Below are positions 23,096 to 32,902 of a stretch of 64,000 bases of DNA, one piece after another. Each line of letters starts with the position of its first letter. Within the stretch, counting starts at the first letter, position 1. The translations under genes and the position numbers were made by a program. Source of the DNA: Peiella sedimenti (GTDB lineage: Bacteria > Pseudomonadota > Alphaproteobacteria > Caulobacterales > Caulobacteraceae); NCBI RefSeq assembly GCF_030504955.1, contig NZ_JAUKTR010000004.1, forward strand, positions 124,001 through 188,000. Direction: 5' to 3'. The notes under the pieces are model-generated. The model was not told the origin of the DNA, made no database searches, and saw nothing but the letters and a program-made list of their open reading frames with translations.

Positions 23096-24413
23096 TCAGG
23101 GGAGGATCGATCAGCGGCTCCATGGGTTCGGCGTCCTCCGGGCCCATGGGTTCGCCCCGGCCCACCACGACGGCGGCGGCCAGGTCGCCCGTCACGTTGA
23201 CCGTGGTGCGGCACATGTCGAGCAGACGGTCGACACCGAGGATCAGCCCGATCCCCTCGACCGGGACCCCCACCATGCCGAGGATCAGCGCCACCACCGG
23301 CAGCGACCCGGCCGGCACGCCCGCCGTGCCGATGCCGCCCAGGATACAGACCAGCATCACGGTGATCTGCTGCATCAGGTTGAGCTCAATGCCGAAGAAC
23401 TGAGCCAGGAACAGGACTGTGACGCCCTCGAACAGGGCCGTGCCGTTCTGGTTGGCGGTGGCGCCGATCGTCAGGACGAAGCGCGAGACGCGGCGCGGCA
23501 GCTGGAGGTTGCTCTCGGCGGCCAGAAGGGCCGTGGGCAGGGTGGCGTTGGACGAGGCGGTCGAGAAGGCGACCAGCATGGGCGCTCGCACGGCGCGGAA
23601 GAAGGCGATGGGGCTCATGCCGCCCAGCACCTTCACCGAGGCGGAATAGACCACGAACATGTGCAGGCCCAGGGCCAGCAGCACGACGCCGACGAAGGCC
23701 GCCAGCCGCGTCAGCAGGTCCCAGCCGAACAGGGCCGCCAGGTTGAACATCAGGCAGGCGATGGCGATGGGCGCGGCCCTGATGACCAGGTCGATCAGAG
23801 TCATGGAGACGTGGAACAGACCCTCCAACGCCTCCTTCAGCCGCCCCGCGCTCTCGTGACGGGTCAGGACCAGACCGATGCCGAAGATGAGCGAGAAGAA
23901 CATCACCGGCAGGATGGCGTTCTCGGCCGCCGCGGTGATGACGTTGGACGGTACGATGTCGAGGAAGAAGGAGGGGCCCCCGACCGAGGGCGGGGCCCGG
24001 GCGATGATCTCGCCGGCGCCCTCGCGGCCCTGGGCCAGGAGGCTCTGCGCCACGGCAGGGTCCACGCCCCGGCCCGGCTGGAACACATTGACCAGAACGA
24101 GGCCGATGATGACCGCGATGGTCGATACGATCACGGTGTAGGCGAGGGTCTTCCAGCCGACGCGGCCCAGGCTGGGCAGGTCCTTCATCTCGGCCACGCC
24201 CACGGCCAGGGCCGAGAACAGCAGCGGAATGACCAGCATGAACAGCAGCTTGAGGAACAGCTGACCGATTGGGCCGGTGACGTTGCTGGTCAACCACTCG
24301 ACCCAGGCGGCGTCGGCGCCGACGCCGAGGTTGACGGCCAGGCCGGCCAGCAAGCCGACCGCGAAACCGATCATCATCTTGATGTGCAGCGGCGCCTTCA
24401 GAATGCCGGCCAT
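23088..24413 (-). CDS. Dicarboxylate/amino-acid:cation symporter (DAACS)
   Basis: This 441-residue inner-membrane protein has the DAACS fold: eight hydrophobic helices plus re-entrant loops. Motifs are AFSTASSNATLPT (~290) in hairpin 1, GATANQNGTALFEGV (~330) and LVCILGGIGTAGVPAGS (~370). The family transports glutamate, aspartate or C4 dicarboxylates with sodium or protons; the substrate cannot be told here. The start at 24413 has GGGAGGGG six bases upstream and was preferred to the one seven codons earlier. Confidence 0.92.
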   Translation of the reverse strand: MAGILKAPLHIKMMIGFAVGLLAGLAVNLGVGADAAWVEWLTSNVTGPIGQLFLKLLFMLVIPLLFSALAVGVAEMKDLPSLGRVGWKTLAYTVIVSTIAVIIGLVLVNVFQPGRGVDPAVAQSLLAQGREGAGEIIARAPPSVGGPSFFLDIVPSNVITAAAENAILPVMFFSLIFGIGLVLTRHESAGRLKEALEGLFHVSMTLIDLVIRAAPIAIACLMFNLAALFGWDLLTRLAAFVGVVLLALGLHMFVVYSASVKVLGGMSPIAFFRAVRAPMLVAFSTASSNATLPTALLAAESNLQLPRRVSRFVLTIGATANQNGTALFEGVTVLFLAQFFGIELNLMQQITVMLVCILGGIGTAGVPAGSLPVVALILGMVGVPVEGIGLILGVDRLLDMCRTTVNVTGDLAAAVVVGRGEPMGPEDAEPMEPLIDPPLRA

Positions 24414-24518
24414 GGGCTCCCCTCCCGGACTCAACGAGACCCATGGGTAGCACGGATGCCGCCCGTGGCGAGGGGCGGCTTCACGCGCCCGCCGGATGCG
24501 GCTAACGCTGGCGACGGC

Positions 24519-24603
24519 GCGGACGTGGCGGAATGGTAGACGCAGCGGACTTAAAATCCGCTTCCCCCTGGGAGTGTGGGTTCGAGTCCCACCGTCCGCA
24601 CCA
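24519..24603 (+). tRNA. tRNA-Leu (UAA anticodon), CCA encoded
   Basis: The acceptor stem GCGGACG (24519-24525) pairs with CGTCCGC, followed by A and an encoded CCA at 24601-24603. The anticodon stem is GCGGA/TCCGC with loop CTTAAAA, giving TAA at 24552-24554. A long variable arm precedes the T loop (GGTTCGAGTCC), as expected for class II tRNA-Leu. Length 85 bases. Confidence 0.97.
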
Positions 24604-24685
24604 GGCGGCCAAGGTCCGCCTTACGCCAGCCTCAGGAATCGTCCAGTCTCCCCCGTGTGATCACCCCTAGCCGCACAGGCCGCCC

Positions 24686-26137
24686 ATGAACCGCGCCCGT
24701 CGCGCGCGCATCGTCGCCACGCTCGGACCGGCCAGCCGCGAGCCGGGCATGGTCAAGGCCCTGGCCAAGGCGGGGGCCGATGTCTTTCGCCTGAACTTCA
24801 GTCATGGCAGCCACGAGGATCACGCCGCCGCGCTGAAGGCCGTACGCGGCGCCGAGCTTGCTCTGCAACGGCCGCTGGGCGTTCTGGCGGACCTGCAGGG
24901 CCCCAAGTTGCGCCTGGGGACCTTCGCCGACGGCAAGATCGAGGTGACGCCCGGCCATCGCATGGTCTTTGACCTCGACCCGACGCCCGGCGGGCCGGAT
25001 CGCGTGTCGATGCCGCATCCGGAGATTTTCGCGGCGCTCCGGCCGGGGATGGCGCTGCTGATCGACGACGGCCGCGTCCGCCTGAAGGTCGTCGAAGCCG
25101 CCAAGGACAACGCCCTGGTCGAGGTGGTTGCGGGCAAGGCGCTATCCGACCGCAAGGGCGTGGCCGTGCCGGACGCCGTCATTCCCCTGTCGGCGCTGAC
25201 CGAGAAGGATCACCGCGACCTTCAGTTCGCCCTGCGCATCGGCGTCGACTGGGTGGCGCTGTCCTTCGTGCAACGGGCGGAGGACATGGCCGAGCTGAGG
25301 AAGCTGGTGGCCGGCCGCGCCGCGTGCCTGGCCAAGATCGAGAAGCCCTCGGCGCTCCAGGACCTGGAGGCGATCCTCAACTACTGCGACGGGGTCATGG
25401 TGGCGCGTGGCGATCTGGGCGTGGAGTGCGCGCCCGAAGAAGTTCCGGTGGCCCAGAAGCAGATCCTGCGTGCGGCGCGGAACCGGGGCGTGCCGGCCAT
25501 CGTCGCCACCCAGATGCTTGAGAGCATGACCACCCAGCCGACGCCGACCCGCGCCGAGGCGTCGGATGTCGCCAACGCCGTCTATGAGGGCGCGGACGCC
25601 GTGATGCTGTCGGCCGAGACCGCCTCGGGCCAGTATCCGCTAGAGGCGGTCTCGGTGATGAACCGGATCATGGAGCGGGTCGAGGCCGATCCTGTCTGGC
25701 CCAGCCTGATGGACGCCGAGCACGCAGGCATGGACGACGCCGACGCCGACGCCCTGGTGGCCGCCGCGCGCAAGGCCGCCGACGCCAGCTCCACCGCCTG
25801 CATCGCCGTGTTCACGACCCTGGGCGGGACGGCGCGCCGCATGGCGCGCGAGCGGCCGCTTCAGCCCGTCATCGCCCTGACGCCCAAGCCGGAAACCGCC
25901 CGGCGCCTGTCGCTGGTCTGGGGGCTGGAGCCCCGCCTGGCCGCCCAGCCCGAGACGCTGGAAGACGTCACCGACCTGGCCGTGGAGCAGGCGGTCGAGG
26001 CCGGCTTCGCCAAGCCTGGACAGCGCATCCTGATTCTGGCGGGGACGCCCTTCGGCGCGCCGGGGGCCGCGAACCTTTTGCGGCTGGCCCATGCGCCATT
26101 GGGCGGCCGGCCGCGCAGAGCCGCCAAGGCGGGTTGA
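24686..26137 (+). CDS. pyk: Pyruvate kinase
   Basis: This 483-residue enzyme converts phosphoenolpyruvate and ADP to pyruvate and ATP. Visible are the N-terminal RRARIVATLGPAS, FRLNFSHG with the substrate Asn (~36), LADLQGPKLR (~75), the catalytic Lys region AKIEKPSALQDL (~220), MVARGDLGVE (~240), and QMLESMT...PTRAEASDVANAV. Residues ~345-470 are the allosteric C domain. The gene lies 82 bases after tRNA-Leu and just ahead of the transsulfuration pair. Confidence 0.97.
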   Translation: MNRARRARIVATLGPASREPGMVKALAKAGADVFRLNFSHGSHEDHAAALKAVRGAELALQRPLGVLADLQGPKLRLGTFADGKIEVTPGHRMVFDLDPTPGGPDRVSMPHPEIFAALRPGMALLIDDGRVRLKVVEAAKDNALVEVVAGKALSDRKGVAVPDAVIPLSALTEKDHRDLQFALRIGVDWVALSFVQRAEDMAELRKLVAGRAACLAKIEKPSALQDLEAILNYCDGVMVARGDLGVECAPEEVPVAQKQILRAARNRGVPAIVATQMLESMTTQPTPTRAEASDVANAVYEGADAVMLSAETASGQYPLEAVSVMNRIMERVEADPVWPSLMDAEHAGMDDADADALVAAARKAADASSTACIAVFTTLGGTARRMARERPLQPVIALTPKPETARRLSLVWGLEPRLAAQPETLEDVTDLAVEQAVEAGFAKPGQRILILAGTPFGAPGAANLLRLAHAPLGGRPRRAAKAG

Positions 26138-26201
26138 CCTCGGCAGGGGAGCGGACCACTTTCCGCCCGCCTTTTTCGCCCCGCATGAGAGATCATCCGC
26201 C

Positions 26202-27608
26202 ATGGCCGACCTGCCCGCCAAGCCTCCGTTGACGCGTCCGGCGACGAGCCTGCTCGACCTGATCGGCAACACGCCGATGGTGGAGGTGACGCGGTTCGAC
26301 ACCGGGCCCTGCCGGCTGTTTCTCAAGCTGGAGAGCCAGAACCCGGGCGGCTCCATCAAGGACCGCATCGCTCTGTCGATGATCGAGGCCGCCGAGAAGG
26401 AAGGGTGGCTGAAGCCCGGCGGCACCATCGTCGAGGCGACGGCGGGCAACACCGGCCTGGCCTTGACGCTGGTCGGTCAGGCCAAGGGCTACAAGGTCCT
26501 GCTGGTGATCCCGGACAAGATGTCCAAGGAGAAGATCCAGCACCTGCGCGCCATGGGCGCCGATGTGCGCCTGACCCGGTCGGACGTGCCGCACGGCCAC
26601 CCCGAGTACTACACCGACATGGCGGAGCGTCTGGCTCAGGGAATTCCGGGGGGCTACTACGTCAATCAGTTCGCCAACGACGCCAACTCGGCCGCCCACT
26701 ACCACACCACGGCGCCCGAGATCTGGGCCCAGACAGGCGGCCATGTGGACGCCTTCGTGGCCGGCATCGGCTCAGGCGGCACCATCACCGGCGTCGCCCA
26801 GTTCCTGAAGGCGCAAGGCTCCAAGGCCGAGATCATCCTGGCGGATCCCGTGGGTTCGACCCTGGCCGGCATCGTCAACGAGGGCGTGCCGGGCCCCGAG
26901 GGCAGCTACACGGTCGAGGGGATCGGCCAGAACTTCGTGCCCGACACGGCGCACATGGACCTGATCGACAAGGCCTATTCGATCCCTGACGCCGAGGCCA
27001 TCGCCACGGTGCGCGAGCTGCTGCTGAAGGAAGGCATCCTGGCGGGGTCGTCCTCGGGCACCCTGATCGCGGCGGCCCTGCGCTGGTGCCGCGAGCAGAC
27101 CGAAGCCAAGACCTGCGTCACCCTGGTCTGCGACACGGGCGCCAAGTACCTGTCCAAGGTCTATAACGACGCCTGGCTGGCGGATCAGGGCCTGAAGGCC
27201 CGCGAAATCCACGGCGACCTGTCCGACCTGATCACCCGCAAGTACGAGAACGGCGACGTCATCGTCATCGGCCCGGACGACACGCTGGACACCGCCTTCA
27301 AGCGCATGCGCTCGGCCGATGTCAGCCAGCTGCCCGTCATGCGCGAGGGCCGTCTGGTGGGCATCCTGGACGAGAGCGACATCGTCCACACCCTGGACAC
27401 CGACGACATCCCCCGCGACGCCCGCTTCAAGCGTACGGTGGGCGAGGTGATGACCCGCGACCTGGACACGGTTCAGGTGAACGAGGCGCTGGACGCCCTG
27501 ATCCCCCTGTTTGACCGCGACCGCGTGGCCATCGTGCTGGACGGCGAAAAGTTCGTCGGCCTGATCACGCGGACCGACCTGATCAACCACCTGAGCCTGA
27601 ACCGCTGA
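26202..27608 (+). CDS. Cystathionine beta-synthase (PLP fold plus two CBS domains)
   Basis: This 468-residue protein starts at the ATG at 26202; a longer frame enters the pyk end. The PLP domain shows SLLDLIGNTPMVEV, the Schiff-base Lys in PGGSIKDRIA (~51), EATAGNTGLAL (~80) and GIGSGGTITG (~190). Residues ~335-468 hold two CBS modules (DTAFKRMRSADVSQLPVMRE and TVGEVMTRDLDTVQV). The CBS pair and the lyase gene two bases downstream favour cystathionine synthesis from serine and homocysteine over plain cysteine synthase. Confidence 0.92.
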   Translation: MADLPAKPPLTRPATSLLDLIGNTPMVEVTRFDTGPCRLFLKLESQNPGGSIKDRIALSMIEAAEKEGWLKPGGTIVEATAGNTGLALTLVGQAKGYKVLLVIPDKMSKEKIQHLRAMGADVRLTRSDVPHGHPEYYTDMAERLAQGIPGGYYVNQFANDANSAAHYHTTAPEIWAQTGGHVDAFVAGIGSGGTITGVAQFLKAQGSKAEIILADPVGSTLAGIVNEGVPGPEGSYTVEGIGQNFVPDTAHMDLIDKAYSIPDAEAIATVRELLLKEGILAGSSSGTLIAAALRWCREQTEAKTCVTLVCDTGAKYLSKVYNDAWLADQGLKAREIHGDLSDLITRKYENGDVIVIGPDDTLDTAFKRMRSADVSQLPVMREGRLVGILDESDIVHTLDTDDIPRDARFKRTVGEVMTRDLDTVQVNEALDALIPLFDRDRVAIVLDGEKFVGLITRTDLINHLSLNR

Positions 27609-27609
27609 C

Positions 27610-28770
27610 ATGGCCGACCTGAAGAACCGCCAGGGTTTCTCGACCCGCGCTATCCACGCCGGCCAGCGCCCCGATCCGACCACGGGCGCGGTGATGGTTC
27701 CGATCTACGCCACCTCCACCTACGCCCAGGAAAGCCCGGGCGTGAACAAAGGCTATGAATACGCGCGCGGCAAGAACCCGACGCGCGAGGCCTTCGAGGC
27801 GTGCCTGGCCGATCTGGAGGGCGGCACCCACGGCTTCGGGTTCGGCTCGGGCATGGCGGCGACGGCCACGGCGCTGGAGCTGCTGGATGCCGGCAGCCAC
27901 ATCATCACGGGCGACGATCTGTATGGCGGGACTTATCGACTGTTCGAGCGCGTGCGGCGCCGGTCTATGGGACTTGATTTCGCCTATGTGGACCTGACCG
28001 ACCTGGACGCGGTGCGCGCGGCGATCACGCCCAAGACGAGGATGCTTTGGGTTGAGACCCCAACCAATCCGCTGATGAAGCTGGCGGACCTGCGAGCCTT
28101 GTCCACAATCGCCAAAGAGCACGGCCTGCTGTTCGTGGCCGACAACACCTTCGCCACGCCCTGGTGCCAGACGCCTCTGGACCTGGGCGCCGACATCGTC
28201 ATGCACTCGGTGACGAAATATCTGAACGGCCATTCCGACATCATCGGCGGCGCGCTGGTGACGGGGAACGCGGATCTGGCCGCCCAGCTGAAGTTTCTGC
28301 AGAACTCCATCGGCGGGATCATGAGCCCGTTCGACGCCTTCCTGGCCAACCGGGGGCTCAAGACGCTGGGCGTGCGCATGAAGGCCCACTGCGAAAACGC
28401 CCTGGCCATCGCGCGCTGGCTGGAGGGCCGCAAGGGCGTGGCCGAGGTCTTCCATCCGGGCCTGGAAAGCCATCCGCAGCACGAGCTGGCCAAGCGGCAG
28501 ATGCGGGCCTTCGGCGGTATGATCTCGGTGCGCATCGACGGCGACCTCGCGCGGACGAGACAAGTTCTGGAGCGGGTGCAGGTCTTCACCCTGGCGGAGT
28601 CGCTGGGCGGCGTCGAAAGCCTGGTCAACCACCCGGCCATCATGACCCACGCCTCGGTGCCGAAAGAGGTCCGCGAGAAGGGCGGCGTCACCGACAACCT
28701 GATCCGCCTGTCCGTGGGGGTGGAGGATCTGGACGACCTGATCGCGGACCTGGATCAGGCGCTGGCCTAG
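27610..28770 (+). CDS. Cystathionine gamma-lyase/gamma-synthase family enzyme
   Basis: This 386-residue PLP enzyme has the Cys/Met metabolism signature: the Schiff-base Lys in MHSVTKYLNGHSDIIGG (~195-211), YEYARGKNPTREAFE (~46) and SLGGVESLVNHPAIMTHAS (~334). It starts two bases after the beta-synthase stop, so both come from one mRNA. Together they would turn homocysteine into cysteine (reverse transsulfuration). Sequence alone does not separate gamma-lyase from gamma-synthase; the neighbour argues for lyase. Confidence 0.9.
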   Translation: MADLKNRQGFSTRAIHAGQRPDPTTGAVMVPIYATSTYAQESPGVNKGYEYARGKNPTREAFEACLADLEGGTHGFGFGSGMAATATALELLDAGSHIITGDDLYGGTYRLFERVRRRSMGLDFAYVDLTDLDAVRAAITPKTRMLWVETPTNPLMKLADLRALSTIAKEHGLLFVADNTFATPWCQTPLDLGADIVMHSVTKYLNGHSDIIGGALVTGNADLAAQLKFLQNSIGGIMSPFDAFLANRGLKTLGVRMKAHCENALAIARWLEGRKGVAEVFHPGLESHPQHELAKRQMRAFGGMISVRIDGDLARTRQVLERVQVFTLAESLGGVESLVNHPAIMTHASVPKEVREKGGVTDNLIRLSVGVEDLDDLIADLDQALA

Positions 28771-28780
28771 ATATTTCGTC

Positions 28781-28926
28781 CGCTCACCCCCGCGAAAGCG
28801 GGGGCCCAGACCTTTCCAGCTTGGCGCAGCCTTTGGCAGAATCCCGTGGCGTGTGGAGTCCTCTGGACAGAACTGGATCCCCGCTTTGGCCGCTGCGCGC
28901 CGCCCTTCGGGTCGCGGGGATGAGCG
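28781..28926. repeat. REP/BIME-like palindromic element between convergent genes
   Basis: The element begins CGCTCACCCCCG and ends CGGGGATGAGCG, inverted copies matching at 11 of 12 positions. Near the left end is a perfect hairpin CCCCCGC-GAAA-GCGGGGG (28787-28804). The hairpin type is familiar from intergenic repeats of alphaproteobacteria and may also end transcription of both flanking genes. Confidence 0.7.
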
Positions 28927-28944
28927 AGCGTTGAGGTAGGCAGC

Positions 28945-29982
28945 CTAGAGCACCCTGACCCCTCGACCCTCCAACACCCGGCCCACCACCGCCGCGTGGT
29001 CGAAGCCTGAGCTGCGGATCATCGCCAGCGCCGCCTCGGCCCGGTCGGCCGCCAGGGAGACCAGCAGCCCGCCGCTGGTCTGGGGATCGGTCAGCAGGGT
29101 GCGCAAGGCCGGATCGTCACAGCCCGAAACCTCCGCGCCATAGCTGGCCCAGTTGCGGTCAGAGGCGCCGGTGCGGATCCCGGCCGCGATCATGGCTTCG
29201 ACGCCCGGCAGGACCGGCGCGGCCTGCGCATCGATCTCCATCCGGACACCCGACCCGCGCGCCATCTCCAGCGCGTGGCCCAGCAGGCCAAAGCCGGTCA
29301 CATCGGTCATGGCGTGGACGCCCGCCTGCTCGACCAGATCGGCGCCCACCGTGTTCAGCCGCGTGGTGGAGCCGATCAGCGCCTGATACCCCGCCTCCTC
29401 TAGCTGACCCCGCTTGAAGGCCGCCGACAACACCCCCACACCCAGCGCCTTGGTCAGGATCAGCACGTCGCCCGGCTTCGCGCCCCGGTTGGTCAGCACC
29501 CGATCCGGATGCGCCAGTCCCAGCGCCACGAGGCCGTAGATCGGCTCGAAGCTGTCGATCGAATGCCCCCCGGCCACCGGAACGCCGGCGGTCGCGCAGA
29601 CCTCCGCCCCGCCCGCCAGGATGGCGCCGATGGTCTCCGGGCTCAGCTTGCCTATGGGCATGCCGACGATAGCCAGGGCGAAGATGGGCCGCCCGCCCAT
29701 CGCATAGATGTCCGAGAGCGCATTGGTCGCGGCGATGCGCCCGAAGTCGCGCGGATCGTCCACCACTGGCATGAAGAAGTCCGTGGTCGCCACCAGCGCC
29801 TGGGTCTCGTTCAGCCGCCACACCGCCGCGTCGTCAGAGGTCTCGCGCCCCACCAGCAAATCCGGGAAGGCCGCCGCCTGGGGCATGCCCTTCAGGATGT
29901 CGGTCAGCAGGCCCGGCGCGATCTTGCAGCCGCACCCGCCCCCGTGGGCCAGGCTGGTCAGTCTGGGTTCGTCGTCGCGCAT
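28945..29982 (-). CDS. selD: Selenide, water dikinase (selenophosphate synthase)
   Basis: This 345-residue enzyme makes selenophosphate from selenide and ATP. The active-site motif [11 protein letters not shown] (~residue 14) has Cys where some species have selenocysteine, then Lys. DDAAVWRLN (~51), [13 protein letters not shown] (~65), [13 protein letters not shown] and [12 protein letters not shown] [10 protein letters not shown] (~308) are also present. It is divergent from mnmH with a gap under 40 bases. Selenophosphate is the donor for the neighbouring enzyme. Confidence 0.95.
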   Translation of the reverse strand: MRDDEPRLTSLAHGGGCGCKIAPGLLTDILKGMPQAAAFPDLLVGRETSDDAAVWRLNETQALVATTDFFMPVVDDPRDFGRIAATNALSDIYAMGGRPIFALAIVGMPIGKLSPETIGAILAGGAEVCATAGVPVAGGHSIDSFEPIYGLVALGLAHPDRVLTNRGAKPGDVLILTKALGVGVLSAAFKRGQLEEAGYQALIGSTTRLNTVGADLVEQAGVHAMTDVTGFGLLGHALEMARGSGVRMEIDAQAAPVLPGVEAMIAAGIRTGASDRNWASYGAEVSGCDDPALRTLLTDPQTSGGLLVSLAADRAEAALAMIRSSGFDHAAVVGRVLEGRGVRVL

Positions 29983-30018
29983 GTTGGCCTCCACTCCGGC
30001 GCTCTATAGCAAAGGGCG

Positions 30019-31074
30019 ATGATCCGCACCGTGGACCGCCTCGCGCCCGCAGACCTCGACGGCTTCGACGCCGTGATCGACGTGCGCAGCCCGTCAGAGT
30101 TCGCCGAGGATCATGTGCCGGGCGCGATGAACCTGCCGGTCCTGTCCGACGCGGAGCGGGCCGAGGTGGGGACCATCTACGTCCAGCAGTCCAAGTTCCT
30201 GGCCCGCCGGATCGGCGCCGCCCTGGTGGCGCGCAACATCGCCAGGCACCTGGAGACCGCACTGGCCGACCGGCCCGGCGGCTTTCGGCCGCTGGTCTAT
30301 TGCTGGCGCGGCGGTCAGCGGTCCCACGCCATGGCCACGGTGCTGGATCAGGTGGGCTGGCCGGTGACCCTGCTCCAAGGCGGCTATCGAACCTGGCGGC
30401 GCGGCATCGTCGAGGCGCTCTATGAGGGTGAGCCGCGCTGGCGGGTCATCCTGCTGGACGGCGGCACGGGCTCGGCCAAGACCGACATTCTGAACAGGCT
30501 GGCGGTGCGCGGCGTGCAGACCCTGGACCTGGAGGGGCTGGCCGAGCATCGCGGCTCCCTCTTCGGCGGCCTGCCCGGCGCGGCCCAGCCCAGCCAGAAG
30601 CTCTTCGAAAGCCGGTTGCATATGGCCCTCGCCGCCGTCGATCCCGCCCGTCCACTCGTCCTGGAGGCCGAGTCCAGCAAGGTGGGCGAGCGCATGATCC
30701 CGCCCGCCCTGTGGGCCGCCATGACAGGCGCGCCGCGCATCGAGCTGTCGGTCCCGCTTGCGGCCCGCGCCGCCTATTCCGCCGAAGCGTATGGCGAGTG
30801 GACCCGTGACCGCGCCGCGCTCAACGCGGTGCTGGCCCGCCTGCCGGTCCAGGGCGGCCGCGCCCTCCGCAAGACCTGGGGCGAGATGGCCGACGCCGGC
30901 GATTGGACGGCGCTGGCCGCCGACCTGATCGAGCGCCACTACGACCCGGCCTATGCGAAACAGGGGCGCGGACCCGCCGCGCCCCTGTCGGTTATCCCCT
31001 TGGCTGATCTCGGCGAGGCCGAGCGCGAGCGGGCGGCGGACGAAATCGCCGCCCTCCTCGCCGATCAGAAGTAG
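30019..31074 (+). CDS. mnmH: tRNA 2-selenouridine synthase
   Basis: This 351-residue protein joins an N-terminal rhodanese domain with its Cys in VYCWRGGQRSHAMA (~95) and a C-terminal P-loop domain (LLDGGTGSAKTDIL, ~148-161). It replaces sulfur by selenium at wobble 2-thiouridine of Lys, Glu and Gln tRNAs, by way of a geranylated intermediate. The Walker A reads GGTGSAKT, with Ala where Gly is commoner. It pairs functionally with the divergent selD. Its end overlaps the convergent porin gene by ten bases. Confidence 0.94.
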   Translation: MIRTVDRLAPADLDGFDAVIDVRSPSEFAEDHVPGAMNLPVLSDAERAEVGTIYVQQSKFLARRIGAALVARNIARHLETALADRPGGFRPLVYCWRGGQRSHAMATVLDQVGWPVTLLQGGYRTWRRGIVEALYEGEPRWRVILLDGGTGSAKTDILNRLAVRGVQTLDLEGLAEHRGSLFGGLPGAAQPSQKLFESRLHMALAAVDPARPLVLEAESSKVGERMIPPALWAAMTGAPRIELSVPLAARAAYSAEAYGEWTRDRAALNAVLARLPVQGGRALRKTWGEMADAGDWTALAADLIERHYDPAYAKQGRGPAAPLSVIPLADLGEAERERAADEIAALLADQK

Positions 31075-31799
31075 ACGTTGAAGCCCGCCACCAGCTGGCT
31101 GTCATAGGTGGGCGAACGGCCGTCCTCGCTGGTGTCGTACCAGCGCACGTCGAAATCCAGGTTGTCATTGACCCGATAGGTCGCGCCGATGTTCCAGGCC
31201 GTATAGTCGACGCCGTTCACCTGCTCGCGGCGGCCGATGGCGGCGGTGGTGCGGAAGTCGGGCGTGAACTTCCACCCGGCGCGGGCCTCGACCCAGGTCC
31301 AGCTGCGCGTGGAGCCGGCGCTGTCGGGCGAGTACTGGAAGCGCAGGCGGCCGGACGCCGGGCCGATGGAGCGCGACACGTCCGAGGTGAACTCCCAGGC
31401 CTGATCCTCCTGGCCCGGGCGCGCGCCCAGATAGGACTTGTGGGCGGCGTTGAAGTCCCAGTTGTAGCCGAAGGCCTCCGGGCGATAGCCCACGGCCAAC
31501 TCGATCTCCGTGTCCGCGCCCGTGGAGCTCTCGATGTTCGACACCTCGGCGCCGGCGTAGAAGACATCAGAAGCTGAAGCCCACTCGACCGCGCCATAGG
31601 CGTAGGGATCGCCGCCCGTCTTGGACGCGCCCTTGGAGCGGTAGTCGGAGAAGGCGCCGGCCTGGAACGACCAGGAGCCGCCACCGAAAGCCCCCGGAAC
31701 CTCGCCGACAGCCGGCGATTCCTGCGCAACGGCGGGGAGGGCGGTAAAGAGCAAGGCCGCTGCGGCGGCGAGGGCGATCGGTCTGGCCAAGGTCGTCAT
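31065..31799 (-). CDS. TorF-family putative outer-membrane porin
   Basis: This 244-residue protein begins with a signal peptide (TTLARPIALAAAAALLFTALPAVAQ). It then consists of amphipathic beta strands with alternating aromatic residues and ends in NVYF, a terminal Phe typical of outer-membrane barrels. The N-terminal part (WSFQAGAFSDYRSKGAS) matches the TIGR02001/TorF family. The transported compound is unknown. The gene stands alone between convergent mnmH and a downstream minus-strand gene. Confidence 0.8.
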   Translation of the reverse strand: MTTLARPIALAAAAALLFTALPAVAQESPAVGEVPGAFGGGSWSFQAGAFSDYRSKGASKTGGDPYAYGAVEWASASDVFYAGAEVSNIESSTGADTEIELAVGYRPEAFGYNWDFNAAHKSYLGARPGQEDQAWEFTSDVSRSIGPASGRLRFQYSPDSAGSTRSWTWVEARAGWKFTPDFRTTAAIGRREQVNGVDYTAWNIGATYRVNDNLDFDVRWYDTSEDGRSPTYDSQLVAGFNVYF

Positions 31800-31899
31800 C
31801 CTGTGGGTTCAAGCAGTGTAGTGACGGCGGCGCTTAAACCCGGAGTCCGTGAAACCACCGCTACAGCCTCATGACATTTCACGACCGATAAGGTGACAG

Positions 31900-32826
31900 T
31901 TAGGCGACGCGTTCCTGAAACTTCTGCCGCGCTTCCGCGAACTCGGCCTTCAGCCGCGCGCAAAGATCCGCCACGCCCGGGATATCTTGGACGTTGCCCG
32001 CGCCCTGGCCGGCGGACCAGACGGTCTTCCAGGCCTTGGCCTCCTCGCCCATGTCCAGCTTGTGCTCCGGCAGGGTCTTGGGATCGATGCCGTTGGCGAT
32101 CAGGGACGGCGTCATGAAGTTGGCGGGAATGCCCGAGACGGCGGGCGTGTAGGTGATGTCAGACGCGCCCGCATCCACGACCATCTGCTTGTAGGCCGGG
32201 TCGGCCAAGCTTTCGCGCGTGGCGATGAAGCGCGTGCCCATATAGGCGAAGTCGGCGCCCATCATCAGCGCTGCGGCCACGTCAGAGCCCGTGGACAGGC
32301 AGCCGGACAGGATGATCGTCCCCTCGAAGAAGCGTCTGACCTCGCCCACCAGGGCGAAGGGATTGATCACGCCCGCGTGGCCGCCCGCGCCGTTGGCCAC
32401 CAGGATCAGGCCGTCGACGCCCGCCTCGGCCGCCTTGCGAGCATGGCGGATGTTGGCGATGTCGTGGAAGACCACCCCGCCATAGCCGTGAACGGCGTCC
32501 ACCACGTCGCGCACCGCGCCCAGCGAGGTGATGATCAGAGGGACCTTCTCCTCCACCGACACGGTCAGGTCGGCGATCAGGCGCGGGTTGGTCGGATGGA
32601 CGATGTGGTTGACGCCGAAGGCTGCCGCCTGGGGGCTCTGCCGCCCTTTGATCTCCTGCAGCCAGTCCCGATAGCCCTCGGTGGTGCGCTGGTTGAGCGA
32701 CGGGAAGGTCCCGATCATGCCCGCGTTGCAGGTCTCCACCACCAGGTCCGGCCCCGAGACCAGGAACATGGGCGCCGCGATCACCGGCAGGGCCAGGTTC
32801 GTCTGCAGGCTGGGGGGAATGGCCAT
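31900..32826 (-). CDS. Nitronate monooxygenase-like FMN enzyme
   Basis: This 308-residue TIM-barrel protein has the family marks LPVIAAPMFLVSGPDLV (~13), FHDIANIRHARKAAEAGVDG (~120), VANGAGGHAG (~144) and GADFAYMGTRFIAT (~190). Nitronate monooxygenases oxidise alkyl nitronates using FMN. Many relatives have untested substrates, so the label is for the family. It is divergent from queF. Confidence 0.88.
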   Translation of the reverse strand: MAIPPSLQTNLALPVIAAPMFLVSGPDLVVETCNAGMIGTFPSLNQRTTEGYRDWLQEIKGRQSPQAAAFGVNHIVHPTNPRLIADLTVSVEEKVPLIITSLGAVRDVVDAVHGYGGVVFHDIANIRHARKAAEAGVDGLILVANGAGGHAGVINPFALVGEVRRFFEGTIILSGCLSTGSDVAAALMMGADFAYMGTRFIATRESLADPAYKQMVVDAGASDITYTPAVSGIPANFMTPSLIANGIDPKTLPEHKLDMGEEAKAWKTVWSAGQGAGNVQDIPGVADLCARLKAEFAEARQKFQERVA

Positions 32827-32902
32827 GGTCCGTCCTCTCCGTTCCGATTGGAAACCGATAGCGAGGCTTGGCGGACGTGGCTAGCGTGCTAGAGCGTCGG
32901 CC

